Source: Agapanthus africanus (taxonomy: Eukaryota; Streptophyta; Magnoliopsida; Asparagales; Amaryllidaceae). Taken from it: DNA of 64,000 bases. Position numbers and translations under genes: made by a program. The first letter of the stretch is position 1. Every line of letters starts with the position of its first letter. The DNA lies in the NCBI GenBank assembly GCA_030015575.1, contig JASDDO010000006.1, positions 202,559,632 to 202,623,631 of the forward strand, in the 5' to 3' direction. Below the pieces are notes generated by a model. It was not told the origin of the DNA. It was given only the letters and a program-made list of their open reading frames with translations, and searched no databases. Of this stretch, positions 10,957 to 22,700 are shown piece after piece.

Positions 10957-12732
10957 ATGAAATCACTTTTGTCAAATTTCATAGAGGTTTCGGTTGAGGT
11001 TAGATCTTCCGTCAGTGAGATAAAGAAAAACTCAGCGTCCCAAGCTGACAGTATCAGATCGATGGAAGCTGAAATCGCACGACTTAAAGCCGAAATGAGT
11101 GCGAGAGAAAAAGGGAAACTTCCGCCTCAACCCCTACCGAATCCTGGGCATTACAATGTAAATGCTGTCACAACGTTGAGATCAGGAAGAGTGCTGAATA
11201 ACCATGTCGGGGAAGGAATTGATGATATTGAAAATCCTATCAATAACACCCCGGCTGAGACCTTCCCTCACACACACACTTCTACTTCAGATCCTTCTTC
11301 TTCTACCCCACCGCTTTCTCGTGAGCCTATTCTCCATTTCCCTCTAGGCTTGACACCTCAGTATAGCCCTTCTAGTTCTCCACAAACGGTCCCCACTCCT
11401 CTTTTGGGATCACGTCTACCCCCTCTTCCTTCTTCTATGATGGACCCGACACTTATTGCGAAAGCTCCTTACCCGAATCGGTTAAGGGATAACAAAACGA
11501 GTCCTCATATGGAGAAAATTATGGAAATGTTCAAACAGGTTAACATCAATATCCCTCTCCTAGATGCGATTCAACAAGTCCCCGCTTATGCGAAAATTCT
11601 TAAAGACTTGTGCACTAGGAAGAGGAAGACTCAAGTGCCAAAGAAGGTCTTCATGTCTAATAATATTAGCACTGCTTTTATCCCCCAGCTACCAAAGAAA
11701 CGTAAGGACCCAGGATGTCCTACAATATCGATTTCTATTGGGGGTAAAAACATAAATCGTGCTCTTTTAGACCTTGGCGCAAGTGTTAACCTACTTCCAT
11801 ATTCTGTATATGAGCAACTAGGGATTGGAGAGTTGAAACCTGCTCACTGCACTCTCCAAATGGCAGACCATTCAATCACCAAACGAAGGGGTGAACTAGA
11901 GGATGTGTTGATAAAGGTCGGGGAATTTGTATTCCCTGTTGACTTTATTGTACTGGATACACAACCTGTAGCAAACCCCCGGGGCCAAATTCCGTTGATT
12001 CTGGGTCGTCCTTTCCTTGCCACTTCCAACACTGTTATAAACTGTAGAAATGGTTCAATGAACTTATCATTTGGAAATATGACCATTGAACTAAACATCT
12101 ACAAAGTTGGAAGTCAGCCATCAGAACTCTCTGCTCATATTCTTGATGTGTGCTCTGTCCACGAGATCGCTCCCGATAGTTGTGGAGCTGAGGAACTTTG
12201 CTTTACAGATCTCGACGACATTACCACATCACTGTTTGATCTTACACATGATCTTAGTGAGGTCACTTTTTCTACACTTGAGTCCTACACTCCTGACTTT
12301 TCTCCACCCGAGTTTGTATCTTTCACAGGCTCTGAGCTTCTTTATAATTCCAAAAATCACTCGATGACCCCACCTTCTATCATTTCTTCGCCGGTATTAG
12401 ATCTCAAAATGTTACCTTCTCATCTTAAATATGCTTATTTAGGTGAGAATGAGTCCTTACCGGTTATAATATCCGCTTCTCTAGCATCAGAGCCAGAGAA
12501 TGCACTTTTATCGGTATTGAGATCTAATAGAGAGGTGTTTGGTTGGACTATGGCGGACTTCAAAGGGATTAGTCCCTTGATTGTTGAACATCATATACAT
12601 GTGATAGATGATGCCAGACCAACCCGAGAAGCACAGAGACGGTTAAATCCCGTCATGAAGGAAGCGGTGATGAAAGAGATCGTCAAATGCCTTGATAATG
12701 GTATTATATACCCCATCTCCGATAGCCAATGA
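10957..12732 (+). pseudogene. pol: gag-pol: protease and start of reverse transcriptase (broken)
   Basis: 591 residues in the same phase as gag. A coiled-coil-like stretch (residues about 20-50) and a proline/serine-rich linker are followed by an aspartic protease with ALLDLGASVNLLPYSVYEQLG (catalytic Asp at 11770-11772) and the flap and C-terminal part IPLILGRPFLATSNTVI. After a spacer, the RT begins near residue 530 (HHIHVIDDARPTREAQRRLNP). The frame ends at TGA 12730, where related elements have Trp (TGG) before VSPIHVVPKK, so a single G-to-A change explains it. Confidence 0.85.
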
Positions 12733-13356
12733 GTGAGTCCTATACATGTCGTCCCTAAGAAATCCGACATCACTGTTATAACCAATAAGGCAAATGAGTT
12801 GATTCAGACACGCGCCCAAACTGGGTGGCGTGTATGTATTGATTACAGAAAACTCAATGCTGCCACGAGGAAAGACCACTTTCCTCTACCATTCATTGAT
12901 CAAATGCTGGAACGCTTAGCGGGACGAGAGTATTATTGCTTTATGGACGGATACACTGGCTATAATCAGGTTCCCATCGCCAAAAAGAATCAAGATAAAA
13001 CCACTTTTACATGTCCTTTTGGTACCTTTGCTTACAGTCGCATGCCCTTTGGGTTATGCAATACTCCCGCTACCTTTTAGTAGTGTATGATGGGGATATT
13101 CTCTGACATGATAGAGAATTTTCTAGAGATCTTTATGGAAAATTTCTCGATTTTTGGAGATTCTTTTTCTAATTGCCTATCGAATCTTGACGCAGTTCTT
13201 ACTCGTTGTAAAGAGAAGAACTTAACTTTGAACTGGGAAAAATGCCATTTCATGGTCCAAGAAGAAATTGTACTTAGACATGTTATTTCACAGAAAGGCA
13301 TTGAGGTTGACAGAGCTAAGATAGATGTCATTCAAAACCTTCCTCATCCCAAAAGC
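12733..13356 (+). pseudogene. pol: Reverse transcriptase, interrupted by the Copia insertion
   Basis: Same phase. Contains VSPIHVVPKK, WRVCIDYRKLNAATRKDHFPL, the first catalytic block FMDGYTGYNQ and FGLCNTPATF, then two adjacent TAG stops (13078, 13081). It continues to the second catalytic block, which should read F-x-D-D but is FMEN (13132-13143). Thus both active-site aspartates are replaced. Reading stops at the Copia insertion (13357) and resumes at 32298. Its job was copying element RNA into DNA; it could not work now. Confidence 0.85.
13132..13143 (+). other. Mutated RT active site (FMEN)
   Basis: The codons TTT ATG GAA AAT stand where Ty3/gypsy RTs have F-x-D-D, followed by the well-conserved FSIFGDSF. 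Both metal-binding aspartates are changed (to Glu and Asn). Confidence 0.8.
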
Positions 13357-15448
13357 TGTAAGTCTACGCTAGCGCCCCGGCAGTCTACAGACGCCAAATG
13401 CGGAACAAAAACTTTTTAACTGGCGCTATCGTATACTTTAACCCGGATCTGCCATTATTGCTAAACTAACAAACTGTAAAGAGTGTAGAAAGGTTATACC
13501 GAACGATCCGAGTCCTTCGTTCTTCAACCATCATCCCACGCTCCGTTGCGGCTGCTCCGATCTCGTCGATCTCCGATATCCTCGTCGGGGTGGCACCACG
13601 TCGACGATTCTTTAAACGGGGTCCCGCCTCTGACTTGAGGCAACTCGATCGTCAAGTTTGCTAAAAGAGACGACCAAGAAAGATGTAGAGAATGAGTAGA
13701 TGAATTTGTCTCACTTCGTCCAAGTCCGTGGACGATCGGTTAATGAAGTTGCCATTTTTATCGGGTGATGGAATGAAAGAGGTAATGAAATTTCCATGCA
13801 CCCTTAACCATAGTCTTTTCTCTCCAAAAATGAAATCATTCTCTCTCTCCTTCAAAGAATGGCCGGCCACAACATATATAATGAGGAGGGTGAGTGTAGG
13901 AGGAGGGAGGTGACCATAAGACATGAAGCTTCTCACAAAAATATTCTTAAGAAAAACAAGAAGCTTTAATGCTAAAGCATGAATCACTAATACACATCAT
14001 CAAGCCTTTAATGCAACCAATGAAAACACAACACCAATTAATCCTAGTCACCTCATCTAGAACCTTCTAGAAGCATGACTCACTCTCATCCAAGAAAAGA
14101 TAAATCCGTCTTTAACCGAATGTTAAAAGACGGCTGATAGAAAACTGGAAACTGGAAACTTCCAAAAGTGATCCTGAAACGAATTTCAGGACAACCCCGA
14201 AACTGTATAAATATACCCGCATTTGTATTACGACCGAATACAAATGCAACTGAGACAAAGATATTATACCTACTCAATATAATACTCTGATCCGGCTTAA
14301 ACCAAAGCCGACCAGTATCATCTGCCCGAAAAATAACACGTGCGTAAACGCACGTGCATTTTCCGAACCCTGCCGTAAAACCAAACGGCCTCTACAACGT
14401 TTCGCCCGAACTTGGGAAACTGTCTGTGGGGGACTCTATTGACTCGTCAGTACCCTGGCAGTGGGTTTAACCACAAACCGTCAGCGGCACTAGCAATGCG
14501 TAACGGCTGCCCATGGACTGACCTCAAGGGATGCCGATGAGCGAACTCATCCGGAAAACCCTACTGAGCCTGACAGTAACAATGTATATACAGTCCGGTC
14601 CGTTCGTCTATGAGTATCGCATATCTGCCTAGGGGGCTAGTAACGTCAGACCCCCAATAGCAGTATAAGTCGTGTCAGAGTGAAGCCCAATCACACCCTG
14701 AGATACTACTGGAGTACCTACCAGTAAATCTCCTGCCATGGCCATGGACTTTGTATAATGGCTCTCCTAGACACAGCACGATCTCGCCCCCAATACCGGG
14801 AGAGACGAATCCCCTGCCGATCCGCTCACGTGCCTCCATATGGCTCGGGACTGTACCCAAAAACTACCTGTTTGCACGACTCCTTTGAGTCATGGTAGGG
14901 TAGAAATCAAACCACAGTGGGAACTCACACGAGACAAATGACGACCTCAGGTCGATGAACTAACCTATACACATGTCACCAGGGAACTGCTATCTGACGA
15001 TATGTATAATACCAACTAGCAGGTTCCCGGCGAGTCCTGTCCGGTGTACTCATAACCCAATGAGCACCTGTATACATCTTAGGTGATCCAACTGACACCA
15101 GTGGCTTGTGAGACCGGCCACCGCCCCTCATCGGGGTCTCGACTGTACACACTAGTCTACTCCGGAGTATCGATGCCCTGTCTCGAAACTCCCACGACTA
15201 GGGACCAAAATTAAGGATATGCGTATAAACCACCCAACTCTCACGTATATGATCGCCATCATACTGTTGTGGTAAAGCAAGATCCTAAGGGCTCTATCAA
15301 TGTGTAACATGTACACGACTGATAAAGGCAAACCAGATAGCATACTATCATCTCGAGTAAGACTGTCATACCGGTATAGGTCCTCCGCAATCATTGCAAT
15401 CACGTACCTGCGATCCAATAATTGACTATGAGGGCACTATCTCCAACA
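13357..15448 (-). repeat. Copia outer element LTR (3' LTR in element sense)
   Basis: About 2.1 kb, TGT...ACA termini. It shares diagnostic variants with the LTR at 30170 and not with the inner pair (for example the block at 13728-13915). It lacks about 18 bp present in the other copies near 15310; a short direct repeat ACATGTA in those copies suggests a slippage deletion here. Confidence 0.85.
14105..14356 (-). promoter_or_regulatory. Three inverted repeats in Copia LTR, one with a G-box
   Basis: Within 250 bp there are: CCGTCTTTAAC / GTTAAAAGACGG around 14107-14134 (one bulge); GCATTTGTATT (14219-14229) with AATACAAATGC (14237-14247), exact 11 bp with a 7-nt loop; and CACGTGCGT (14337-14345) with ACGCACGTG (14348-14356), exact 9 bp. 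The last holds two CACGTG G-box cores, a plant transcription-factor site. The second and third are unchanged in all four LTRs; the first is kept with small changes (for example CCGTCTTCAAC in the 30170 copy). Confidence 0.6.
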
Positions 15449-15578
15449 ATCTCCCACTTGCACTCAAGGCTAATTATTGCGATGTCAACTACTCACAGCC
15501 CGTGTGAAACCGAACATCCAACTCCTCTACTAATCAGTTTCACAAAGCCCGTTTGTAAAACTATTGTGTTCGAGAAAT

Positions 15579-16500
15579 AGCCTCAGTGAGTGGATCCGCT
15601 TAGAAATTTCTTTCTATATCTCTCTTAATCTCGAATTCACGGAGAAAGCCATCTCCTGAATCGAGTAATACCTGTCTTAGAATATGTCTGGATATCTGAT
15701 GGGACCTAGTTCATAAATGAACTCCAAATCCAAACTTCTTAGACTGTATCGATCACTGAACCTAATCAGTATCCAACACCATGCCACCCATAGTATCCTC
15801 TTGGACCACCTGTCCATAATACTATCCCTCTTCGTCAGAGGGAAAAACTATAACTCTGACAATCACTCTGTCATCCATGTCACCTTTGAAGCTTGAAATG
15901 ATAATCGTCTCCCGAAGGAGGCTGTCGTCATCAAATCCGTAGAACATGTACTTATGTTCTAAAACTGCTTCCTTATATTTCTCCAGGATTGGATTAATAC
16001 AAACTTATTGCATCTAGTGCAAAACCAACATTTGGTGTGGTACTTGACATCTCACGACTGACTCAATTGCCTAAGCAAGTGATCTGTCAATCATGCACAT
16101 CCCTCTCCCCATTAGTCTATACGACACCTTTAGAGAGGGTGACTCCATAACCTGCAGGTACACCACCATGCTAGGAGTCAACTATTCTAAAAACCATTAG
16201 AATATCTGTCATAGTACCCACATTGGGAAACTACCCAAATCCAGATCTAAAACCATAAATCTAGAAACCAGAATGTCAAATATTATATCCATATCCTGTC
16301 TGGAGAAACAACTGTATGACGACCACAGTACAACCGATCGTAGTATAGGAATTTTACTTCCTACTCTGTGTATGTCATCCAAATACCATGACATCACACC
16401 CTACTACCTTCTTAACAGATCCATCCCCTATCCTGATTGAAGTCAAACCCATGACTGTCATATCAAAATTAGATGATCTATTTCTGCTATTACTGCTCAA
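15579..16500 (-). pseudogene. pol: Copia RT / RNase H remnant (outer copy)
   Basis: On the minus strand the segment around 16209-16397 reads WYLDDIHRVGSKIPILRSV, matching the Copia RT active-site block (YVDDI-IG-DIP-L-SV); the YLDD codons are 16374-16385. Further along come an NPGE-like motif, an EVW...FIYELGP-like RNase H end and, at 15579-15599, ADPLTEA, the usual C-terminal ADPLTK motif of Copia pol. Stops and frameshifts separate these pieces. Recognised by eye; a profile search would be firmer. Confidence 0.6.
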
Positions 16501-17769
16501 GTCTATAAATAGATATAAGCATCTTGCCCACTATGCTTTCGCTGCTCCCACTGACTACGACAACCCTCCTACCGGGTCTCATAGCCTGGAACAACAGTAG
16601 TGTCAAGTCTGGGTAGATAAGAACCTCCCTGTTACCGTCCTTGAGGCTACTGGAGTACCTCTCGGGTGTCTGAGGTTACCTACCATATCTGCGGAGTGGC
16701 TAATAGAATGTCAAACCTGATTGAATATATAGGTCCTATTAAATTTTCCGTAATCGTTCGCGGTTCTGGAATCACTTCCAGTTCTACCATACTCCCACTA
16801 CTGTTTTCTGAAAAAGATCCATTTTACTAAAACTGTGGCGAGTCAAGAACAATATCACTATTGATCTTCCAAATGGTAGAATATCAACCCTCGTCATAGC
16901 CAGGGTCAACCCACAAACAGCCATTACAGAAACGTGCCCTGAGTTATCCAGGGTCTGGTTTTAAGCATAAGCTGGACAACTCCTCGTACCTTAATATTTT
17001 TTAAGGTATGAACTATTCTATATCCAATATAGAAACTTTGGCACTTATTTAATTGGAACCATATTCAAATCATGCAGCTGTCTCCAGTGCATTTCATCTT
17101 TAATGGAAAAGAGGCTATTCAGCATTACTCAACTTAGGAATCCATCTAATTATGAGTAACCTGAAAGAGAAAACTCGTTTCTCAAAACCATCACTATCAT
17201 TGAATACCAATCACAAGAATCTACATCTTCGATCTCTTTGAAGAATCCCGATACTTGTGATACCTGGTTCTCTACTTTATTCTTATACCCACAACTTCTC
17301 AAAACTTAGACCTTGTATTTCTATGAAACACTCGTCTAAATACTAGAGAAGTTATAAGTAAACAGAACATAGTACGAGGACCTACCCCTTTGTCCTGATG
17401 GACACTTGGACAACATACAATACTCTGTATAAGTCCGCTGAGTTAAACAACTCAAAACCTGTGCGTCGTAGGTTGAAAACTGTACCCTGGCGATTTCCTC
17501 AAATATCACCAATTACAACGAATTCCGATATAATGAGGATGATCACCTAATTCCCAATATCTTACTCCCACTCATCATCTGTAAAACCATACAGATATGA
17601 GAATGAAACCTGGTAAATACATACCCTTGGAGTAAGTGTCTAATCGGGAAAACAGTTTTTCTTTAACAATGCACTGAAACATGAAAATGTTTCGTAGGGG
17701 TATCCTGGTATTCATAGTAATGCCTCTTCCATAATCCAATTCATGACTTCAACCGTATATTTTATTGCC

Positions 17770-18265
17770 ATCTCTCCAAATCCCTTTATTTGTCTTTAGT
17801 CGTTACCTTCTGTACACCATCGTTAGGCTAAATGGTTTTCTTCCTTCCCTACCGTTCGGCACCAGCCTATGGTTTGGAAGAAGACTATCCAGTAAGCATA
17901 ATAGGTGTACCCTCCTAAACCAAGGAGTACTCGCATCTTGAGAGAAGGTGATGATAAAAGACAACTGAATAATACCTTATTCTTTTAAAGGTGAAATAGG
18001 AGTGGCGATGAAGTACGCGGTTTTGGTCGTGAATGATAGCAGTCGCAATTTACTTTGCCCTCTTTCTAATCCATTTATTTTGTCTTTACATATTACCTTC
18101 TGCACACCCTACTTAGGCTAATTGGTTTTCTTTATTCCCTACCTTTCGGCACCAGCCTATGGTTTGGAATAAGACTATCCAATAAGCGTAATAGGTGTAC
18201 TTTCCTAAACCAAGGAGCTCTCGCAACCTGAGAGAAGGTGATAATAAAAGACAACTGAATAAACC
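17770..18265. repeat. Imperfect duplication inside the Copia internal region (outer)
   Basis: Two units of about 200 bp, offset by about 290 bp, share CACCAGCCTATGGTTTGGAA, AATAGGTGTAC and CCTAAACCAAGGAG. The same two units occur in the inner copy at about 23965-24165 and 24255-24455, so the duplication predates both insertions. Confidence 0.75.
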
Positions 18266-19159
18266 AATTCTATTTCTCCTGAACCTGGATCCATACTCGA
18301 AGAAGTCCCTTCGAGTTCGTATATAACCATACGATGGATCTATCCAATGGAAGTGGATATCCGTAGTAATACGGGTGTTCTGAGAAATTCAAAGGGTAAA
18401 AGAAGGAGTGGCAATGACTTATGCAACTTAGACAATCCAAAAGCCAGTATTTTAAGAAGGTTCGGTCAACTTGGTCACTGAGTCATAGTCTAGGGTCGGT
18501 CAAAGGTCGCTGCCAAAGAGAGAGAGAAAAGAAACACTCTGCGTGCACTCTAACATAGATCAGAATGGTCATCACTTTATCTAATCCGGAAACCTCCCAC
18601 TGTCCTGTCAAATTCTCCTCCAAACCTTAAGAAGAATCAATCGGGATCACCCGAAGAGTAAACCAACTCATCAGTGGGAATCGGGATCCAACTCTCATCG
18701 CATGATAACGTGATGGAATGCATCCACGTTACTCATACTCCAGATGGTATGCGCATACTTGGCAAGTTTCAGTTTCTTTAGAAACTCCCGATATAGTTTT
18801 TGCCCCATGCTCTTATGATCGTGACTAAGGGCCAACCCATCATAAGTCACATGTCAAGTTCTTCCCATCATTATCTTGTTAATTTGAACCCACCCGTACT
18901 CGCCCTTGACTAAGGGCCAACAAGGCTGTACGACTGTCCCAAACCAACGCATCTATCTATGCAACATGTGAACACCCCGGCAGCTACCAATCAATATGTC
19001 CTAGCTAAGGGCTAGACCAACATAGCTTGAATACTACTGACCATTCATATGAAATGACGGAGGGATACGGCTGGTTTTTGGCGAAAAACCTTTAACGTAG
19101 TGAACTTGATATCGCTGAAGGAACCTGATAGCTTTTTAAAATATAGTGGCGAAAACCTT

Positions 19160-19389
19160 TTGCTAAAGAGGTCACTCCCGGTAAAGGGATCTCGGCTCTT
19201 TCCTCGTGGAATGAGGTGCAGGATATTCCACTGAATACCGCTATGCAAAGCAACTTGTAATCGACTATAGTGAAGTTATTACCCTGACGCAAACTTCTGT
19301 CCAAGGGGTCAGTCCCGGTGAAGAGATATCGGCCCTTGCCCCGTCGAATGAGGTGCAGGATATTCCACTGAATACCGCTATGCATAACT
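19160..19389. repeat. 90-bp imperfect duplication (outer copy)
   Basis: Two units carry GAATGAGGTGCAGGATATTC and CACTGAATACCGCTATGCA, offset by about 138 bp. The inner copy has the same pair at about 25343-25430 and 25482-25570. Confidence 0.8.
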
Positions 19390-19538
19390 AAAGAAAACGT
19401 CTTTGCAATAACACTTTTTAAATTTGTTCCAACAACTGAAAACAGGTTTGTTTTACTTTGTATTGATCAGAATCAACATAGTCCCATCATTTAATCACAC
19501 CAGAAAAGAACGAAAACAAAATGTACGTATATGCCATC

Positions 19539-21643
19539 TGTAAGTCTACGCTAGCGCCCCGACAGTCTACAGACGCCAAATGCGGAACAAAAACTTTTAA
19601 CTGGCGCTATCGTATACTTTAACCCGGATCTGCCATTATTGCTAAACTAACAAACTGTAAAGATTGTAGAAAGGTTATACCGAACGATCCTAGTCCTTCG
19701 TTCTTCAACCATAATCCCACGCTCCGTTGCGGCTGCTCCGATCTCGTCGATCTCCGATATCCTCGTCGAGGTGGCACCACATCGATGATTCTTTAAACGG
19801 GCTCCCGCCTCTGACTTGAGGCAACTCGATCGTCAAGTTTGCTAAAAGAGATGACCAAGAATGATGTAGAGATTGAGTAGATGACTTTGTCTCACTTCGT
19901 CCAAGTCCGTGGACGATCGGTAAATGAAGTTGCCGTGGGAATTGGGTGATGGAATGAAATGAGCTGTGAAATTCCATACACCCCAAAATCTATCATATCT
20001 TTTTTTCCAAATGAAATTAACAAGTAAGAGAGAGAGAGGAGGGGGCCGGCCACTTATAGCAAGAGGGGGGGTGAGTGTAGGAGGGAAGTGGTGACCATAA
20101 GTGAATGAAGCTTATCTTGATCATTCAAGAAAACAATGAGTCATAAAGATGCAATGAATCTAAACCCTTAGTCACCATTGCATTAATGACACAATTAATG
20201 CACTAATGACTCACCATGTCAAGTCACCATCCTAGTCATCATCTAGAAGCTTCCACAATCATCTCAAGAAAAGATAAACCCGTCTTTAACCAAATGTTAA
20301 AAGACGGCTGATAGAAAACTGGAAACTGGCAACTTCCAAAAGTGATCCTGAAACAACTTTCAGGATAACCCCGAAACTATATAAATATACCCGCATTTGT
20401 ATTACGACCGAATACAAATGCAACTGAGACAAAGATATTATACCTACTCAATATAATACTCGGATCCGGCTTAAACCAAAGCCTACCAGTATCATCTGCC
20501 CGAAAAATAACACGTGCGTAAACGCACGTGCATTTTCCGAACCCTGCCATAAAACCATACGGCCTCTACAACGTTTCGCCCGAACTTGGGAAACTGTCTG
20601 TGGGGGACTCTAATGACTCGTCAGTACCCTGGCAGTGGGTTTAACCACAAACCGTCAGCGGCACTAGCAATGCGTAACAGCTGCCCATGGACTGACCTCA
20701 AGGGATGCCGATGAGCGAACTCATCCGGAAAACCCTACTGAGCCTAACAGTAACAATGTATATACAGTCCGGTCCGTTCGTCTATGAGTATCGCATATCT
20801 GCCTAGGGGGCTAGTAACGTCAGACCCCCAATAGCAGTATAAGTCGTGTCGGAGTGAAGCCCAATAACACCCTGAGATACTACTGGAGTACCTACCAGTA
20901 AATCTCCTGCCACGGCCGTGGGCTTTGTGTAATGGCTCTCCTAGACACAGCACGATCTCGCCCCCAATACCGGGAGAGACGAATCCCCTGCCGATCCGCT
21001 CACGTGCCTCCATATGGCTCGGGACTGTACCCAAAAACTACCTGTTTGCACGACTCCTTTGAGCCGTGGTAGGGTAGAAATCAAAGCACAGTGGGAACTC
21101 ACACGAGACAAATGACGACCTCAGGTCGATGAACTAACCTGTACACATGTCACCAGGGAACTGCTATCTGACGATAGATATAATACTAACTAGCAGATTC
21201 CCGGCGAGTCCTGTCCGGTGTACTCATAACCCAATGAGCACCTGTATACATCTTAGGTGATCCAACTGACACCAGTGGCTTGTGAGACCGGCCACCGCCC
21301 CTCGTCGGGGTCCCGACTGTACACACTAGTCTACTCCGGAGTATCGATGCCCTGTCTCGAAACTCCCACGACTAGGGACCATAATTAAGGATATGCGTAT
21401 AAACCACCAAACTCTCACGTATATGATCGCCATCATACTGTTGGTGGTAAAGCAAGATCCTAAGGGCTCTATCAAAGTGTAACATGTAATCAGTCACCTG
21501 AACATGCACACGACTGATAAAGGCAAACCAGATAGCATACTATCATCTCGAGTAAGATTGTCCTACCGGTATAGGTCCTGCGCAATCATTGCAATCACGT
21601 ACCCGCGATCCAATAATTGACTATGAGGGCACTATCTCCAACA
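19539..21643 (-). repeat. Copia inner element LTR (3' LTR in element sense)
   Basis: About 2.1 kb. It shares a distinct variant block with the LTR at 26789 (about 19930-20270), unlike the outer pair, which confirms which LTRs belong together. It carries the same G-box hairpin and inverted repeats as the outer LTRs. Confidence 0.85.
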
Positions 21644-21773
21644 ATCTCCCACTTGCACTCAAGGCTAATTATTGTGATGTCGACTACTCACAGCCCGTGT
21701 GAAACCGAACATCCAACTCCTCTACTAATCAGTATCACAAAGCCCGTTTGTAAAACTATTGTGTTCGAGAAAT

Positions 21774-22700
21774 AGCCTTAGTGAGTGGATCCGCCTAGAA
21801 GTTTCTTTCTATATCTCTCTTAATCTCAAGTTCGCGGAGAAAGACATCTCCCGAATCGAGTAATACCTGTCTTAGAATATGTCTGGATATCTGATGGGAC
21901 CTAGTTCATAAATGAACTCCAAATCCAAACTTCTTAGACTGTATCGATCACTGAACCTAATCAGTATCCGGCACCATGCCACCCACAGTATCCTCTTGAA
22001 CCACCTGTCCATAATACTGTCCCTCTTCGTCAGAGGGAAAAATATAACTCTGACAATCACTCTGTCAACCATGTCACCTTTGAAGTTTGGAATGATAACC
22101 GTCTCCCGAAAGAGGCTGCCGTCATCAAATCCGTAGAACATGTACTTATGTTCTAAAACTGCTTCCTTATGTTTCTCCAGGATTGGATTAATACAAACTT
22201 ATTGCATCTAGTGCAAAACCAACATTTGGTGTGGTACTTGACATCTCATGATTGACTCAATTGCCTAAGCAAGTGATCTGTCAATCATGCACATCCCTCT
22301 CCCCTTTAGTCTGTAAGACACCTTTAGAGAGGGTGACTCCATCACCTGCAGGTACACCACCATGCTAGGAGTCAACTATTCCAAAAACCATTAGAATATC
22401 TGTCAAAGTACCTACATTGGGAAACTACCGAAATCCAGATCTAAAACCATAGATCTAGAAACCATAATGTCAAATATTATATCCAAATCCTGTCTGGAGA
22501 AACAACTGTGTGACGACCACAGTACAACCGATCGTAGTATAGGAATTTTACTTCCTACTCTGTGTATGTCATCCAGACACCATGACATCACACCCTACTA
22601 CCTTCTTAACTGATCCATCCCCTATTCTGATTGAAGTCAAAACCATGACTGTCATATCAAAATTAGATGATCTATTTCCGCTATAACTGCTCAAGTCTAT
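21774..22700 (-). pseudogene. pol: Copia RT / RNase H remnant (inner copy)
   Basis: Minus-strand pieces: ADPLTKA at 21774-21794, FIYELGPI near the start of the RNase H end, and the RT active-site block at 22568-22579, which here reads CLDD where the outer copy reads YLDD. The general breakdown of the frame is shared with the outer copy, showing that the family was already defective before these two insertions. Confidence 0.55.

Larger units (their letters stand above)
15449..19538 (-). other. Copia outer element internal region, 3' part in element sense
   Basis: Starts with the polypurine tract (complement of ATCTCCCACTTGC). Decayed RT/RNase H follows at 15579-16500. The rest, to the insertion point of the inner copy at 19538, shows no recognisable protein. 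It contains two imperfect duplications, at about 17770-17960 / 18060-18260 and 19160-19247 / 19298-19389. It is clearly the same sequence as 21644-25680. Confidence 0.75.

Noticed and set aside
20744..21034. About 96-residue frame repeated in each Copia LTR, starting MGTVPSHMEARERIG
   Set aside because: It lies inside LTR sequence and is disrupted in the 14675 copy. It resembles no known protein; LTR conservation explains it.
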